Positions 36,017-43,970 of a stretch of DNA of 64,000 bases are shown here, in pieces. Origin of the DNA: Chloroflexota bacterium (GTDB taxonomy: Bacteria; Chloroflexota; Anaerolineae; Anaerolineales; UBA11579); the NCBI GenBank assembly GCA_019456165.1, contig VRUJ01000003.1, forward strand, positions 107,079 to 171,078, in the 5' to 3' direction. Made by a program: the position numbers and the translations under genes. Within the stretch, counting starts at the first letter, position 1. The number at the start of each line of letters is the position of its first letter. The notes beneath the pieces were generated by a model, which was not told the DNA's origin, did not search any database, and saw only the letters and a program-made list of their open reading frames with translations.

Positions 36017-37126
36017 TTAGATCGATAGAGAAAGTGATTTTACTGTAGCCCGTTTCAGTGCGGGTCTATCCAGACTTACCCCCAATCCCTGGAGATTTGG
36101 GACGGTGATCGTGCTATTGGAATTAAGTGTAAACTCCCCATCAATTATATCCTCATGGTAATAACGATCCGAAGCTGAAATATCACCCGGCAATGCAAAC
36201 CCAGGCAGGCTGGCAAGCGCTAGATTTGAGGCTCTTCCAACTCCAGTTTCAAGCATTCCCCCACACCATACAGGAATCCCTTGCCCGAGACACAGATCAT
36301 GGATGCTAATTGCGTTACCTAGTCCCCCCACCCTTCCTGCTTTAATATTAATAATGCGGCAAGCTTTCATATCAAGGGCTTGGCGTGCGTGGCGCAAAGT
36401 GTGGATACTCTCATCTAGGCAGATAGGTGTTTTGAACCGGGATTGCAATTGACTGTGATCCCAGAGATCATCTTCGGCTAAAGGCTGTTCTATCAAAAGC
36501 AGTTCCAAGTCATCTAACGCTTCTAAAGACTTTGAGTTATCAAGCGTGTATGCCGAATTAGCATCTACTTGCAACTTTAACCCAGGATAAGCCTTCCGCA
36601 GTAATCGGGTCTCCTCAACATCGCGGCCTGGTTTGATTTTGATCTTGATACGCTCATATCCCTTCTCAAGATAGTTTTCAGCCACGTCCAATAATTCTTG
36701 TGGATCCTCTTTAATGCCGATTGACACACCAACTTTAACCTCAGAATATTCACCCCCAAACAGTTCTCGTAGAGATTTCCCCTTTTGCTTGCCTCGTAAA
36801 TCCCACCAGCCCATCTCCAAACCAGCCTTCGCCATATTATGACCACGAACAAATTTAACTCGGCGTTGAAATTCATCAGAATCTTTTACCTCGTTTCCTA
36901 AAATCGCAGGAACAATAAAATTCTTCAGTATATGCCAGGCCGTGTCCACATTTTCGTATGTATAAAGCGGAGCGCGGTCCGCAGCGCACTCTCCAAGCCC
37001 AATTTCTCCATCAGAAAAAACTTCCAGGAGAATGCAATCCCGAGCATCAATCCTGCCAAACGAAGTTTCAAATGGCGCTCGCAAGGTCATGCGTAAATGA
37101 TGTAAATCTACACGGTCTATTATCAT
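36017..37126 (-). CDS. Enolase-superfamily enzyme: o-succinylbenzoate synthase / N-succinylamino acid racemase
   Basis: A 369-residue enolase-superfamily member of the MenC/NSAR branch. The N-terminal capping domain has LRMTLRAPFETSFG. Catalytic bases are in RIKIKIKPGRD (Lys residues at 161, 163, 165); metal ligands are in LQVDANSAY, LLIEQPLA and CLDES. The second Lys is in INIKAGRVGG. This family makes o-succinylbenzoate in menaquinone synthesis, or racemises N-succinylamino acids, or both. It is 2 bases from a COG3375-type GNAT gene and no other men gene is visible, which favours the racemase pathway. Confidence 0.85.
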   Translation of the reverse strand: MIIDRVDLHHLRMTLRAPFETSFGRIDARDCILLEVFSDGEIGLGECAADRAPLYTYENVDTAWHILKNFIVPAILGNEVKDSDEFQRRVKFVRGHNMAKAGLEMGWWDLRGKQKGKSLRELFGGEYSEVKVGVSIGIKEDPQELLDVAENYLEKGYERIKIKIKPGRDVEETRLLRKAYPGLKLQVDANSAYTLDNSKSLEALDDLELLLIEQPLAEDDLWDHSQLQSRFKTPICLDESIHTLRHARQALDMKACRIINIKAGRVGGLGNAISIHDLCLGQGIPVWCGGMLETGVGRASNLALASLPGFALPGDISASDRYYHEDIIDGEFTLNSNSTITVPNLQGLGVSLDRPALKRATVKSLSLSI

Positions 37127-37128
37127 TT

Positions 37129-38025
37129 TTAGAATCCTAGGGTACTTTCGCCATGGCTAAGAACATAATAACTACGTGGATGCACACCCGGCAAGAATAC
37201 AAAATCAGTGACAAAATAACCATTCTCAAATAAATCCTCGAAAATCGTGCGTGAATGGTTTCGCCACTCCAAAGCCAAATCCGGGTTCGAGTTCTTTATC
37301 GCCAGGAATTCAGCCGGAATCTCAACAAGAAGCATTGATGGAAGCTCCTCTTTTTCTCTAGGCAAAGAAGGAAATTCTTTGGGCGGCACAGGTTGATTTG
37401 CTTTGTTCAACGTTGTCGAATTAATCGTCTCCGCGCCCCCATCCAAGTAATGGGCTAGATCTAGGCGCCTGCGCGGACGACTGCTAAGACGCATAATAGC
37501 GCGCTCAGAATGTACCCACCAATTAACCTGAAAGCGATCTGACGGAAGTCCTGCATTCAGTCCATCTCGCATTTGACCGTAAACCTCCCTCTTATAGGTA
37601 TTACAAATTGCTCCAAGCTTAGTGATATTCAGGTGTGCATTGGTACTCAGAAGAGGGTCATAGGTCCAGGTAATTAATTCGATTCCTTGGTTCCGGACTA
37701 GCTGCCACTGAGCGCGCTTTAGTTTAAAACCCAATCCTGTGCCGCGTTGATCTGGATGGACACCCAACATATGAGAGCAGTGTTTAAACTCGGGCAATCC
37801 AGGAAGGGATGTCATTCCAATGAAACCAAACACAAACCCAGCTAAGCTCTCATCTACAAAGCCCCCGATCACCCAGCCGCCATTGTGCGCCGCAGTCAGC
37901 AAGATATGCGCGGGTACCACGTCTCTACCGTCACTTGGCCAAATGGTTAGTTGAAGCTCTTCCAAAGCTTCCATTTCATCGGGAGTCGACAGTATTTTTA
38001 GTTCAGGTCCAATATCATCAATCAT
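37129..38025 (-). CDS. GNAT acyltransferase, COG3375 type
   Basis: A 298-residue protein with a GNAT core in the first ~150 residues. The acyl-CoA pyrophosphate-binding loop is in HPDQRGTGLGFKLKRAQW, preceded by GGFVDESLAGFVFGF. NINAHLNITKLGAIC follows as the family-typical ITWTYDPLLSTNAHLN segment. The C-terminal half is family-specific (VPPKEFPSLP). Such genes commonly sit beside NSAR/OSBS genes and, in Geobacillus, encode succinyl-CoA:D-amino acid N-succinyltransferase. The neighbouring racemase gene is 2 bases downstream, so both form one operon. Confidence 0.8.
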   Translation of the reverse strand: MIDDIGPELKILSTPDEMEALEELQLTIWPSDGRDVVPAHILLTAAHNGGWVIGGFVDESLAGFVFGFIGMTSLPGLPEFKHCSHMLGVHPDQRGTGLGFKLKRAQWQLVRNQGIELITWTYDPLLSTNAHLNITKLGAICNTYKREVYGQMRDGLNAGLPSDRFQVNWWVHSERAIMRLSSRPRRRLDLAHYLDGGAETINSTTLNKANQPVPPKEFPSLPREKEELPSMLLVEIPAEFLAIKNSNPDLALEWRNHSRTIFEDLFENGYFVTDFVFLPGVHPRSYYVLSHGESTLGF

Positions 38026-38034
38026 TTATTACTC

Positions 38035-38985
38035 TCAACCATTAAGTACGCCGCTCCGCCGAAAAATACCTCTCCACATAGTCCGACGCCAGTTTGGTCC
38101 CTCTAAATATTCTATACGTTTTGAAAACCGGCTGGGCAATAATCCGAAAATGCGGGGTACAGAATCGATCGCACAAGTCCTATTGACTGCGAGATAATCC
38201 AACCAGTATACCGATAATGGTAATTCGGGAAATAAATATTCCAGGATAATTCCACCAATACGCATGTACGAAGGATGCATATTCACTAAAGATCGTTTCA
38301 CACCCGCCCTATTCGCCACCTCAAGAATCACTTCGCTAATGCTTAAGTACTCAGGACCACCCAATTCATACACCCGATTGCGAGAATCTTCGTTTTCCAA
38401 GGACCAAACCAAACAAGTAGCCAAATCCTCTACCCAAATTGGTTGGACTAATGCCTTGCCATCCCCAGGTATTGGAAAAATAAACGGAAAAAAATGCAAA
38501 AGAGAAGCAATTGCGGTTGTAAAACTATCTCCCTTCCCAAAGACTAACCCTGATCTAAAAATTGTGTAATCAATCCCACTTTGGCGAAGAAGTTGCTCTG
38601 CGATTCCTTTTACTTTGAGCACCGAATACGCGGATGCCCTATCAGCACCAAAATGGCTGAGGTAATAGATGCGCTTCACTCCGGCGTCTTGAGCAGCCTC
38701 AACTAATGTTTTTGTGCCTTCGATTTCAATTTGAAACAAATCAGCGCTTACACCCTGTCGTTCACCACCCACAAGATGATAGATCGTGTCCACGTTTACC
38801 ATCGCAGCTCTTAAATTGCGTTCATCCGAGATACCGCTAATAGCAACTTCTACAGGAACACCGCGAGGTAAATCCGGAGATTTCGCTGAAGGACGGATCA
38901 GAGTGCGGACTTGCCTGCCATCTTCAACTAGATGGCGGATCAAAGCTTGTCCAATAAAACCGGTTCCACCGGTAACTAATATCAT
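38035..38985 (-). CDS. NAD(P)-binding atypical SDR, NDUFA9-like
   Basis: A 316-residue protein. The Rossmann motif is VTGGTGFIGQALIRHL. DTIYHLVGGERQGVS and RIYYLSHFGADRASAYSVLK follow the atypical SDR5/NDUFA9 pattern, with Tyr and Lys separated unusually (SAYSVLKVKG). VQPIWVEDLATCLVWSL is also typical. Members act as NAD(P)-binding scaffold or reductase proteins; the substrate is unknown. ATG at 38985 begins MILVTGGTG. It is 9 bases upstream of the GNAT gene and probably the first gene of this minus-strand operon. Confidence 0.8.
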   Translation of the reverse strand: MILVTGGTGFIGQALIRHLVEDGRQVRTLIRPSAKSPDLPRGVPVEVAISGISDERNLRAAMVNVDTIYHLVGGERQGVSADLFQIEIEGTKTLVEAAQDAGVKRIYYLSHFGADRASAYSVLKVKGIAEQLLRQSGIDYTIFRSGLVFGKGDSFTTAIASLLHFFPFIFPIPGDGKALVQPIWVEDLATCLVWSLENEDSRNRVYELGGPEYLSISEVILEVANRAGVKRSLVNMHPSYMRIGGIILEYLFPELPLSVYWLDYLAVNRTCAIDSVPRIFGLLPSRFSKRIEYLEGPNWRRTMWRGIFRRSGVLNG

Positions 38986-39124
38986 CACCAATTCTCAAAT
39001 ATATATTTACTCATCCCAAACAATACCCGTATTTTTCGACCAATACCCAGGATTATAGCATGCCGAAGCATACTCACTGGCATAACTCTTGCATCCTGCC
39101 AATTGTACCAATCTGGAGAAACGA

Positions 39125-40489
39125 ATGGAAAATTTTCATAAGCCGATTAGAGATACAAAATTCGGTATGCATTATTTCAGCGATACAACCCATTTCCGAG
39201 ATGAGGATTTGGCAGCGTGGCTACCTGAGCTAAAGGCGATTGGGGCTAGCTGGTTGACATTAAAAGCCCCACTCACGCGCGCTATTCCAGAGAAGTTCGT
39301 ACGAGGGCTGATTGACTCCGGCATCGAACCTATCTTACAGTTTCAAATGCTTCCAGATTCAGCGCCCAAACCGAATGAACTTGCAGCTATTCTTGAAGCT
39401 TATGCTCATTGGGGTATCCATTATATCAGCCTATTCGATAGACCAAATTTGCGTCAGATGTGGCCTGGTACGTCATGGGCACAAAGTGATCTGGTGGAGC
39501 GCTTTTTGGACATATATTTACCCCTGGCTGATCTATTAATTGATATTGGAGTTACCCCAATTTTCCCACCTTTAGAGCCAGGAGGAGATTATTGGGATAC
39601 AGCATTTTTACGCAGTTCACTGCAGGTAATCAGCAACAGGGGTAAGATGCAACTGTTGGATAAACTGGTCTTGGGAGCATATGCCTGGGTTGATAGCAAG
39701 CCTCTGAATTGGGGCGCAGGTGGCCCAGAGAGGTGGCCGGGCGCAAGGCCGTACTATACCCCGCCTGAAGAAGAAGATCAATGCGGCTTTAGAATATTCG
39801 ATTGGTACTCAACAATTTCCGCAGCGGTCTTGGGTGAACCATTACCAATTATCCTCATGGCAATAAGATGCTCAGCGGGTGAAGACATCGATCCCCGAGA
39901 AGCCGATAGTTTTCTCAACAGTCATGCTGAGCGAAACTTAAGAATCGCATCCTTGATGGCCGACAACCCTGCCTCTCGCCTAGTAAGTGATGAAGTAGAG
40001 GAAGTGCCAGATAATGTCTTGGCTTGTAACTTTTGGCTCTTGTCTGCAAACGCCGATAGCCCCCACGCATTTGAAGCCTGGTATCAACCAGATGGGACTA
40101 ACAAACCAATCATAGGAGCCTTGAAAGATTGGATGGCAGATCAATTTTCATCAGTTCAAGAAGAAAAGAAAGGAAATGTAGGGGAGTCTCCTCCAATAAA
40201 TTCACCTGTAGCTTTCGATCGCTCCATCAAACATTATCTCTTACTGCCGAGCTACGAATGGGGGGTAGCAGATTGGCACCTTGATGTCATCCGCCCATTT
40301 GTCAAGCGACATCAACCCACTGTGGGCTATTCAATTTCTGAAGCCAAAGGAGCACAGCGAGTGACAGTTGTCGGTGGAGAGAAAACCTTTTCGCAGGAAT
40401 TAATTATAGATCTCCAAGAAGCCGGATGTGAAGTGAGTCACATTCAGGGAGATGGCACAAATATTGCAACACAATTAGCAGAATTATGA
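39125..40489 (+). CDS. Glycoside-hydrolase-like TIM-barrel protein with CWB2-like C-terminus
   Basis: A 454-residue protein with no signal peptide. Residues ~1-350 look like a (beta/alpha)8 glycosidase-type fold (FGMHYFSDTTHFRDEDLAAW, WLTLKAPLTRAIPEKF, GIEPILQFQMLPD, GVTPIFPPLEPGGDYWDT, KLVLGAYAWVDSKPLNWGAG). I cannot assign catalytic acids. The C-terminal ~70 residues (RVTVVGGEKTFSQELIIDL, then AGCEVSHIQGDG) resemble one cell-wall-binding repeat 2 unit. ATG 39125 has GGAG six bases upstream. The 53116 protein has a related barrel. ftsZ follows at 9 bases' spacing. Confidence 0.6.
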   Translation: MENFHKPIRDTKFGMHYFSDTTHFRDEDLAAWLPELKAIGASWLTLKAPLTRAIPEKFVRGLIDSGIEPILQFQMLPDSAPKPNELAAILEAYAHWGIHYISLFDRPNLRQMWPGTSWAQSDLVERFLDIYLPLADLLIDIGVTPIFPPLEPGGDYWDTAFLRSSLQVISNRGKMQLLDKLVLGAYAWVDSKPLNWGAGGPERWPGARPYYTPPEEEDQCGFRIFDWYSTISAAVLGEPLPIILMAIRCSAGEDIDPREADSFLNSHAERNLRIASLMADNPASRLVSDEVEEVPDNVLACNFWLLSANADSPHAFEAWYQPDGTNKPIIGALKDWMADQFSSVQEEKKGNVGESPPINSPVAFDRSIKHYLLLPSYEWGVADWHLDVIRPFVKRHQPTVGYSISEAKGAQRVTVVGGEKTFSQELIIDLQEAGCEVSHIQGDGTNIATQLAEL

Positions 40490-40497
40490 GGAGAGTT

Positions 40498-41658
40498 ATG
40501 GAAGAAAATTACACTACCAACCACACTTCAATCAAACAGCCATCACTCAAAGTTCTTGGCCTGGGAGGCGGAGGCGGGAACGCCGTAAACCGCATGATCG
40601 AACTCGGTGTTCAAGGGGTGGAATATATCGTCGCCAACACAGATAGACAGGCTCTTCATTCCAGCTTAGCCCCTATTACTATCCAACTAGGTCCCAGCCT
40701 AACCCGCGGGATGGGTGCAGGCGGAAACCCTAAGGTTGGCTACAGGGCAGCAGAAGAAAGCCGCGCACATCTTGCCGAAGCCCTTAGAGGCGCGGACATG
40801 GTATTCCTGACCGCAGGCATGGGTGGTGGAACTGGCACTGGGGCTATTTCCGTGGCCGCCGACATCGCGCGTTCGGTTGGAGCTGTCACAATTGCTATCG
40901 TAACTACCCCATTCTCATTTGAGATGGGAAAACGGCAACAGAACGCGAACGAGGGTCTATCCTGGCTGCGCCCAAACACTGACACCTTGATCGCAATACC
41001 GAATGATCGTCTTCTGTATGTCGCTCCCCGCGACCTCCCTATGGATGTTGCATTCAGGTTGGCTGATGATGTGCTGCGTCAAGCCGTGCAGGGCATCGCC
41101 GAACTTGTTACCGAACCAGGGCTCATCAATGTTGATTTTGCACACATCCGCCACATGATGAGGTTGGGGGGTGGAGCGCTTATGGCAATTGGGCAAGCAC
41201 AAGGGGACGACAAAGCCATGACGGCAGTCAATCAGGCGTTAAACCACCCAATTCTCGAAAGTGTCTCTTTGGGTGATGCGGCTGGAATTATTGCCAATTT
41301 CACAGGTGGTAAAGATCTCTCCTTGTTTGAAGTCCAGGAAGGATTAGAGTACATTCAATCTATGGCTGGAGAACAGGTTGATATGGTATTTGGAATAACA
41401 AACGATGAACGCATGTACGATCGTGCACAAGTCATCTTAGTTATAACCGGCTTGGGAGCACAATCTTTAGAGGACGTTCTCCAAGGATCAGAACCGCTAG
41501 TTACACAAAAAAAACAAGATGTTGGAATACTTGAAAAAATTAATTCCCAGTATCCCCGTTCAATATCAGCCCCCACACCTGTCTTTACAGACTCGGCAAA
41601 CGATTTGGATCTTCCAGCTTTTTTACGCAAGCGAGTTCGTTTCCCGAGTAAAGCTTAG
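40498..41658 (+). CDS. ftsZ: FtsZ-family tubulin-like GTPase with altered T7 loop
   Basis: A 386-residue FtsZ. GLGGGGGNAVNRMIELGV opens the domain, and the tubulin signature GGGTGTG lies at 109-115. TTPFSFEMGKRQQNA and TLIAIPNDRLL follow, and the C-terminal tail has DLDLPAFLRKR, the FtsA/SepF-binding type. The T7 synergy loop reads NVDFAHIRHMM at 211-221: the second catalytic acid (Asp212 in E. coli) is His216 here. It would polymerise into the division ring, but GTPase activity may be changed. It is not in a dcw cluster; neighbours are a glycosidase-like gene and small unknown genes. GAGGAG precedes ATG 40498. Confidence 0.88.
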   Translation: MEENYTTNHTSIKQPSLKVLGLGGGGGNAVNRMIELGVQGVEYIVANTDRQALHSSLAPITIQLGPSLTRGMGAGGNPKVGYRAAEESRAHLAEALRGADMVFLTAGMGGGTGTGAISVAADIARSVGAVTIAIVTTPFSFEMGKRQQNANEGLSWLRPNTDTLIAIPNDRLLYVAPRDLPMDVAFRLADDVLRQAVQGIAELVTEPGLINVDFAHIRHMMRLGGGALMAIGQAQGDDKAMTAVNQALNHPILESVSLGDAAGIIANFTGGKDLSLFEVQEGLEYIQSMAGEQVDMVFGITNDERMYDRAQVILVITGLGAQSLEDVLQGSEPLVTQKKQDVGILEKINSQYPRSISAPTPVFTDSANDLDLPAFLRKRVRFPSKA

Positions 41659-41672
41659 ATTCCTGAAAGGAG

Positions 41673-41927
41673 ATGATGAAAATGAATAGAAAATCCTTAA
41701 ATACAATTTCGAACAAAGTATACCAGCGTTTCCCTGAAGTAGCCGGCAACAAGCCTAGAGTAAAAAATGTTACCCGGGTAACGGCTAAGTCAGTATCCGG
41801 TCCAGAAACATTCGAGCTCACCTTTAGGGGTACTGCGATTAATGCAAGTGGTAAAAATATGCCCAGGCTTGTAAGGGTGGTTGCCAATGCAAAGGGAAAA
41901 ATATTACGCATCTCTACCTCACGGTAA
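41673..41927 (+). CDS. Small basic protein downstream of ftsZ, function unknown
   Basis: An 84-residue basic protein, possibly starting at the second or third Met. VYQRFPEVAGNKPRVKNVTR and ETFELTFRGTAINASGKNM suggest a beta-rich fold. AAAGGAGATG lies directly before the start. It is 14 bases after ftsZ on the same strand, likely co-transcribed. I do not recognise the family. Confidence 0.6.
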   Translation: MMKMNRKSLNTISNKVYQRFPEVAGNKPRVKNVTRVTAKSVSGPETFELTFRGTAINASGKNMPRLVRVVANAKGKILRISTSR

Positions 41928-41940
41928 ACTAATTACTCCG

Positions 41941-42168
41941 ATGGCTCAAAAAAACACCCTGGATCGTCTTGAAAATAATTTCTGGAATATCGCAATTCAG
42001 CTGCTCAGCGAATCCCAATTAACCCGGAAATTAATGTTGGTCGGATACACCGCGGTAAATAGGTTCCACGCATTCCCCGGTAAATGGAAAAAAATTATTT
42101 ATGCGGTATCTGGCTGGTTCATCGGATATTTATTGGGATTAATAATTTTCAAAATAATCTTCTTTTAA
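41941..42168 (+). CDS. Small single-TM protein, function unknown
   Basis: A 75-residue protein with a polar N-terminus (MAQKNTLDRLENNFWNIAIQ) and one C-terminal hydrophobic helix (AVSGWFIGYLLGLIIFKIIFF). It begins 13 bases after the previous gene and ends 11 bases before the next, so it fits a ftsZ-linked run of small genes. The longer reading to 41881 overlaps the previous gene and is unlikely. Confidence 0.55.
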   Translation: MAQKNTLDRLENNFWNIAIQLLSESQLTRKLMLVGYTAVNRFHAFPGKWKKIIYAVSGWFIGYLLGLIIFKIIFF

Positions 42169-42179
42169 GTTATTAAACC

Positions 42180-42905
42180 ATGCGATCAAAACTCAAGATT
42201 AAGATACCAAACATTTTTTTGATTTTCCTCATAGCAGGCTTCTTGTCAGCATTTATTCAAAATAATGCCGATCCATTAAACACTCCAGGTGCTGAATATA
42301 TTGTTACCCCCAACTCCACAAACGGAGATCAGTTAAATATCTTGGCTATCATCGTTGAGCAAGTAAACGTTCCTCAAACCAGAGTCTTAGGCATTTGGCT
42401 CATTGCCATACCCGAAGTATATTCTAATGTCTCTTTCTTACCGATTTATCCAAGCCCAATTGAAGATGTAATAGATGATTACTCAATCCCTCACGAACCC
42501 ATTTGGATGGATTCGCAAGACATTGTCAGCGCAACTAATCTAGATATTTTACACAATTGGAATTTTAGTTGGGATGAAGTAATTATCATTGATCCTTTTG
42601 GAGCTATCGAAGTTTTAACCATGTTTGGTGGAGCAGAACTCTACACTCAATACCTTAGTGGCGCACTGTCACTCAATAATTTCTCGACCGTATGGTTGGA
42701 TCCTCAAAGCGTGTTACATTATCAAGCTCTTTTACTTGAGAGCGTATGCGGAAACAGCCAATTGTACGCAGAATGGTTAAGAATCGGACAATTTAGACTT
42801 CCCTCAAGAGAACATTTCAAAACAACATTCTTCGATATCGATATTTTTACCCTTATTCAACGCCTTGTTTCTCCAGTTTCAAATTTGCAATGTAACACAC
42901 AATAA
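42180..42905 (+). CDS. Secreted or membrane-anchored protein with faint LCP-like pattern
   Basis: A 241-residue protein with an N-terminal hydrophobic segment (IFLIFLIAGFLSAFI) that may be a signal peptide or anchor. LNILAIIVEQVNVPQTRVLG, then ISIPH-type loop and WDEVIIIDPFGAIEVLTMFG followed by GAEL, loosely resemble the LytR-CpsA-Psr fold, in which an xDxxGxxxLVDxLGGV segment is typical. Conserved Arg and Asp of true LCP enzymes are not obvious, so this may be a degenerate relative. A terminator-like hairpin follows. Confidence 0.5.
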   Translation: MRSKLKIKIPNIFLIFLIAGFLSAFIQNNADPLNTPGAEYIVTPNSTNGDQLNILAIIVEQVNVPQTRVLGIWLIAIPEVYSNVSFLPIYPSPIEDVIDDYSIPHEPIWMDSQDIVSATNLDILHNWNFSWDEVIIIDPFGAIEVLTMFGGAELYTQYLSGALSLNNFSTVWLDPQSVLHYQALLLESVCGNSQLYAEWLRIGQFRLPSREHFKTTFFDIDIFTLIQRLVSPVSNLQCNTQ

Positions 42906-42944
42906 TCTTTAGCTTTTTCTACAATTTCCATCTCTCCTCCTCAT

Positions 42945-42974
42945 AGAGACGTCTGGTTAAAGCCAGACGTCTCT
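42945..42974 (+). terminator. Intrinsic hairpin after the 42180 gene
   Basis: AGAGACGTCTGG (42945-42956) pairs perfectly with CCAGACGTCTCT (42963-42974) around a 6-base loop. The following T run is weak, but position 40 bases beyond the stop fits a terminator. Confidence 0.65.
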
Positions 42975-43072
42975 CATTATTTATGTCAATTTAATGTAGC
43001 GGAATTATGAATACTTTTTGTATAATCTCTAGATAATTCTACGTTCCTACAAAAAAGGAGAATAAGCTAATT

Positions 43073-43915
43073 GTGAAAGGAAAAATATGTTTGGTAACCG
43101 GTGCGACATCAGGCATTGGATATATCACCGCACGAGAACTGGCCCATCGTGGAGCAACGGTGATACTTTGTGCCCGAAATCCCGAAAAGGCTCGATTAAA
43201 AACTGATGAAATAATTCAAGCCACAAGCAACCCGAACGTTGAGTTTTGTATTGCGGATTTGTCGATCCAGTCTCAGGTACGCAAACTTGCTCAAGATATC
43301 CATACCCGTTTTCAACACTTAGATGTTTTAGTAAACAACGCAGGCGCATTCTTCTTGCGTCACAAGCTGAGTCAAGATGGTATCGAAATTACATTTGCCC
43401 TTAACCACCTCAGCTATTTCCTCCTAACAAATTTACTTCTACCCATTATTAAAGGCAGCGCACCATCCCGCATAGTAAACGTCTCCTCTAATGGCCACTA
43501 CAGGGCTAATCTCGAAATAAAAAATCTCGAGGAGCTAAATTCCTATCGCGCAATGCAGGCATATGCAAACTCGAAACTCGCTAATATATTATTCACCTAC
43601 GAACTAGCCCGTCGTTTAGAAGGAACTCAAATTACAGTCAATGCGCTGCATCCTGGTTTTACAAAAACGAACATTGGTAAGAATAATGGTTTCTTGGTCA
43701 AGCTCTTATATCCATTGATTTTTCGCAAAGGAATTAACGCTGCAAAGGGGGCTGAAACCTCAATATACCTCGCATGCTCTGAGGAAGTTACAGGGATATC
43801 AGGCAAATATTTTGTGAAGAAAAAACCTGTTAAGTCGTCTAAAGTTTCGTATAACCTTATAACTGCACAGAGCTTGTGGAAAATCAGCGAGGAATTGACG
43901 GGTTTTAATAGCTAA
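43073..43915 (+). CDS. Classical SDR, retinol-dehydrogenase-like
   Basis: A 280-residue short-chain dehydrogenase. TGATSGIGYITARELAHRGA is the NADP-binding motif; NNAGAF follows, and the active site is in MQAYANSKLANILFTYELAR (YxxxK). ALNHLSYFLLTNLLLP and LHPGFTKTNIG are typical of the retinol dehydrogenase/WW-oxidoreductase-like group. Substrate is unknown. The start is GTG 43073, with AAGGAG about 13 bases upstream, rather far. TATAAT lies at 43021-43026. It precedes the Grx-TrxR fusion gene by 55 bases. Confidence 0.85.
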   Translation: MKGKICLVTGATSGIGYITARELAHRGATVILCARNPEKARLKTDEIIQATSNPNVEFCIADLSIQSQVRKLAQDIHTRFQHLDVLVNNAGAFFLRHKLSQDGIEITFALNHLSYFLLTNLLLPIIKGSAPSRIVNVSSNGHYRANLEIKNLEELNSYRAMQAYANSKLANILFTYELARRLEGTQITVNALHPGFTKTNIGKNNGFLVKLLYPLIFRKGINAAKGAETSIYLACSEEVTGISGKYFVKKKPVKSSKVSYNLITAQSLWKISEELTGFNS

Positions 43916-43970
43916 GGTGTAATTAGCCACCTGTGGTAAACTCACTCCATAAAACATTTGAGATTAGATT

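Noticed and set aside
36017..37126. Assignment as menC in a menaquinone operon
   Set aside because: The neighbours are a GNAT acyltransferase, an NDUFA9-like SDR and a cyclase; no menaquinone genes flank it, so a gene symbol was not given.
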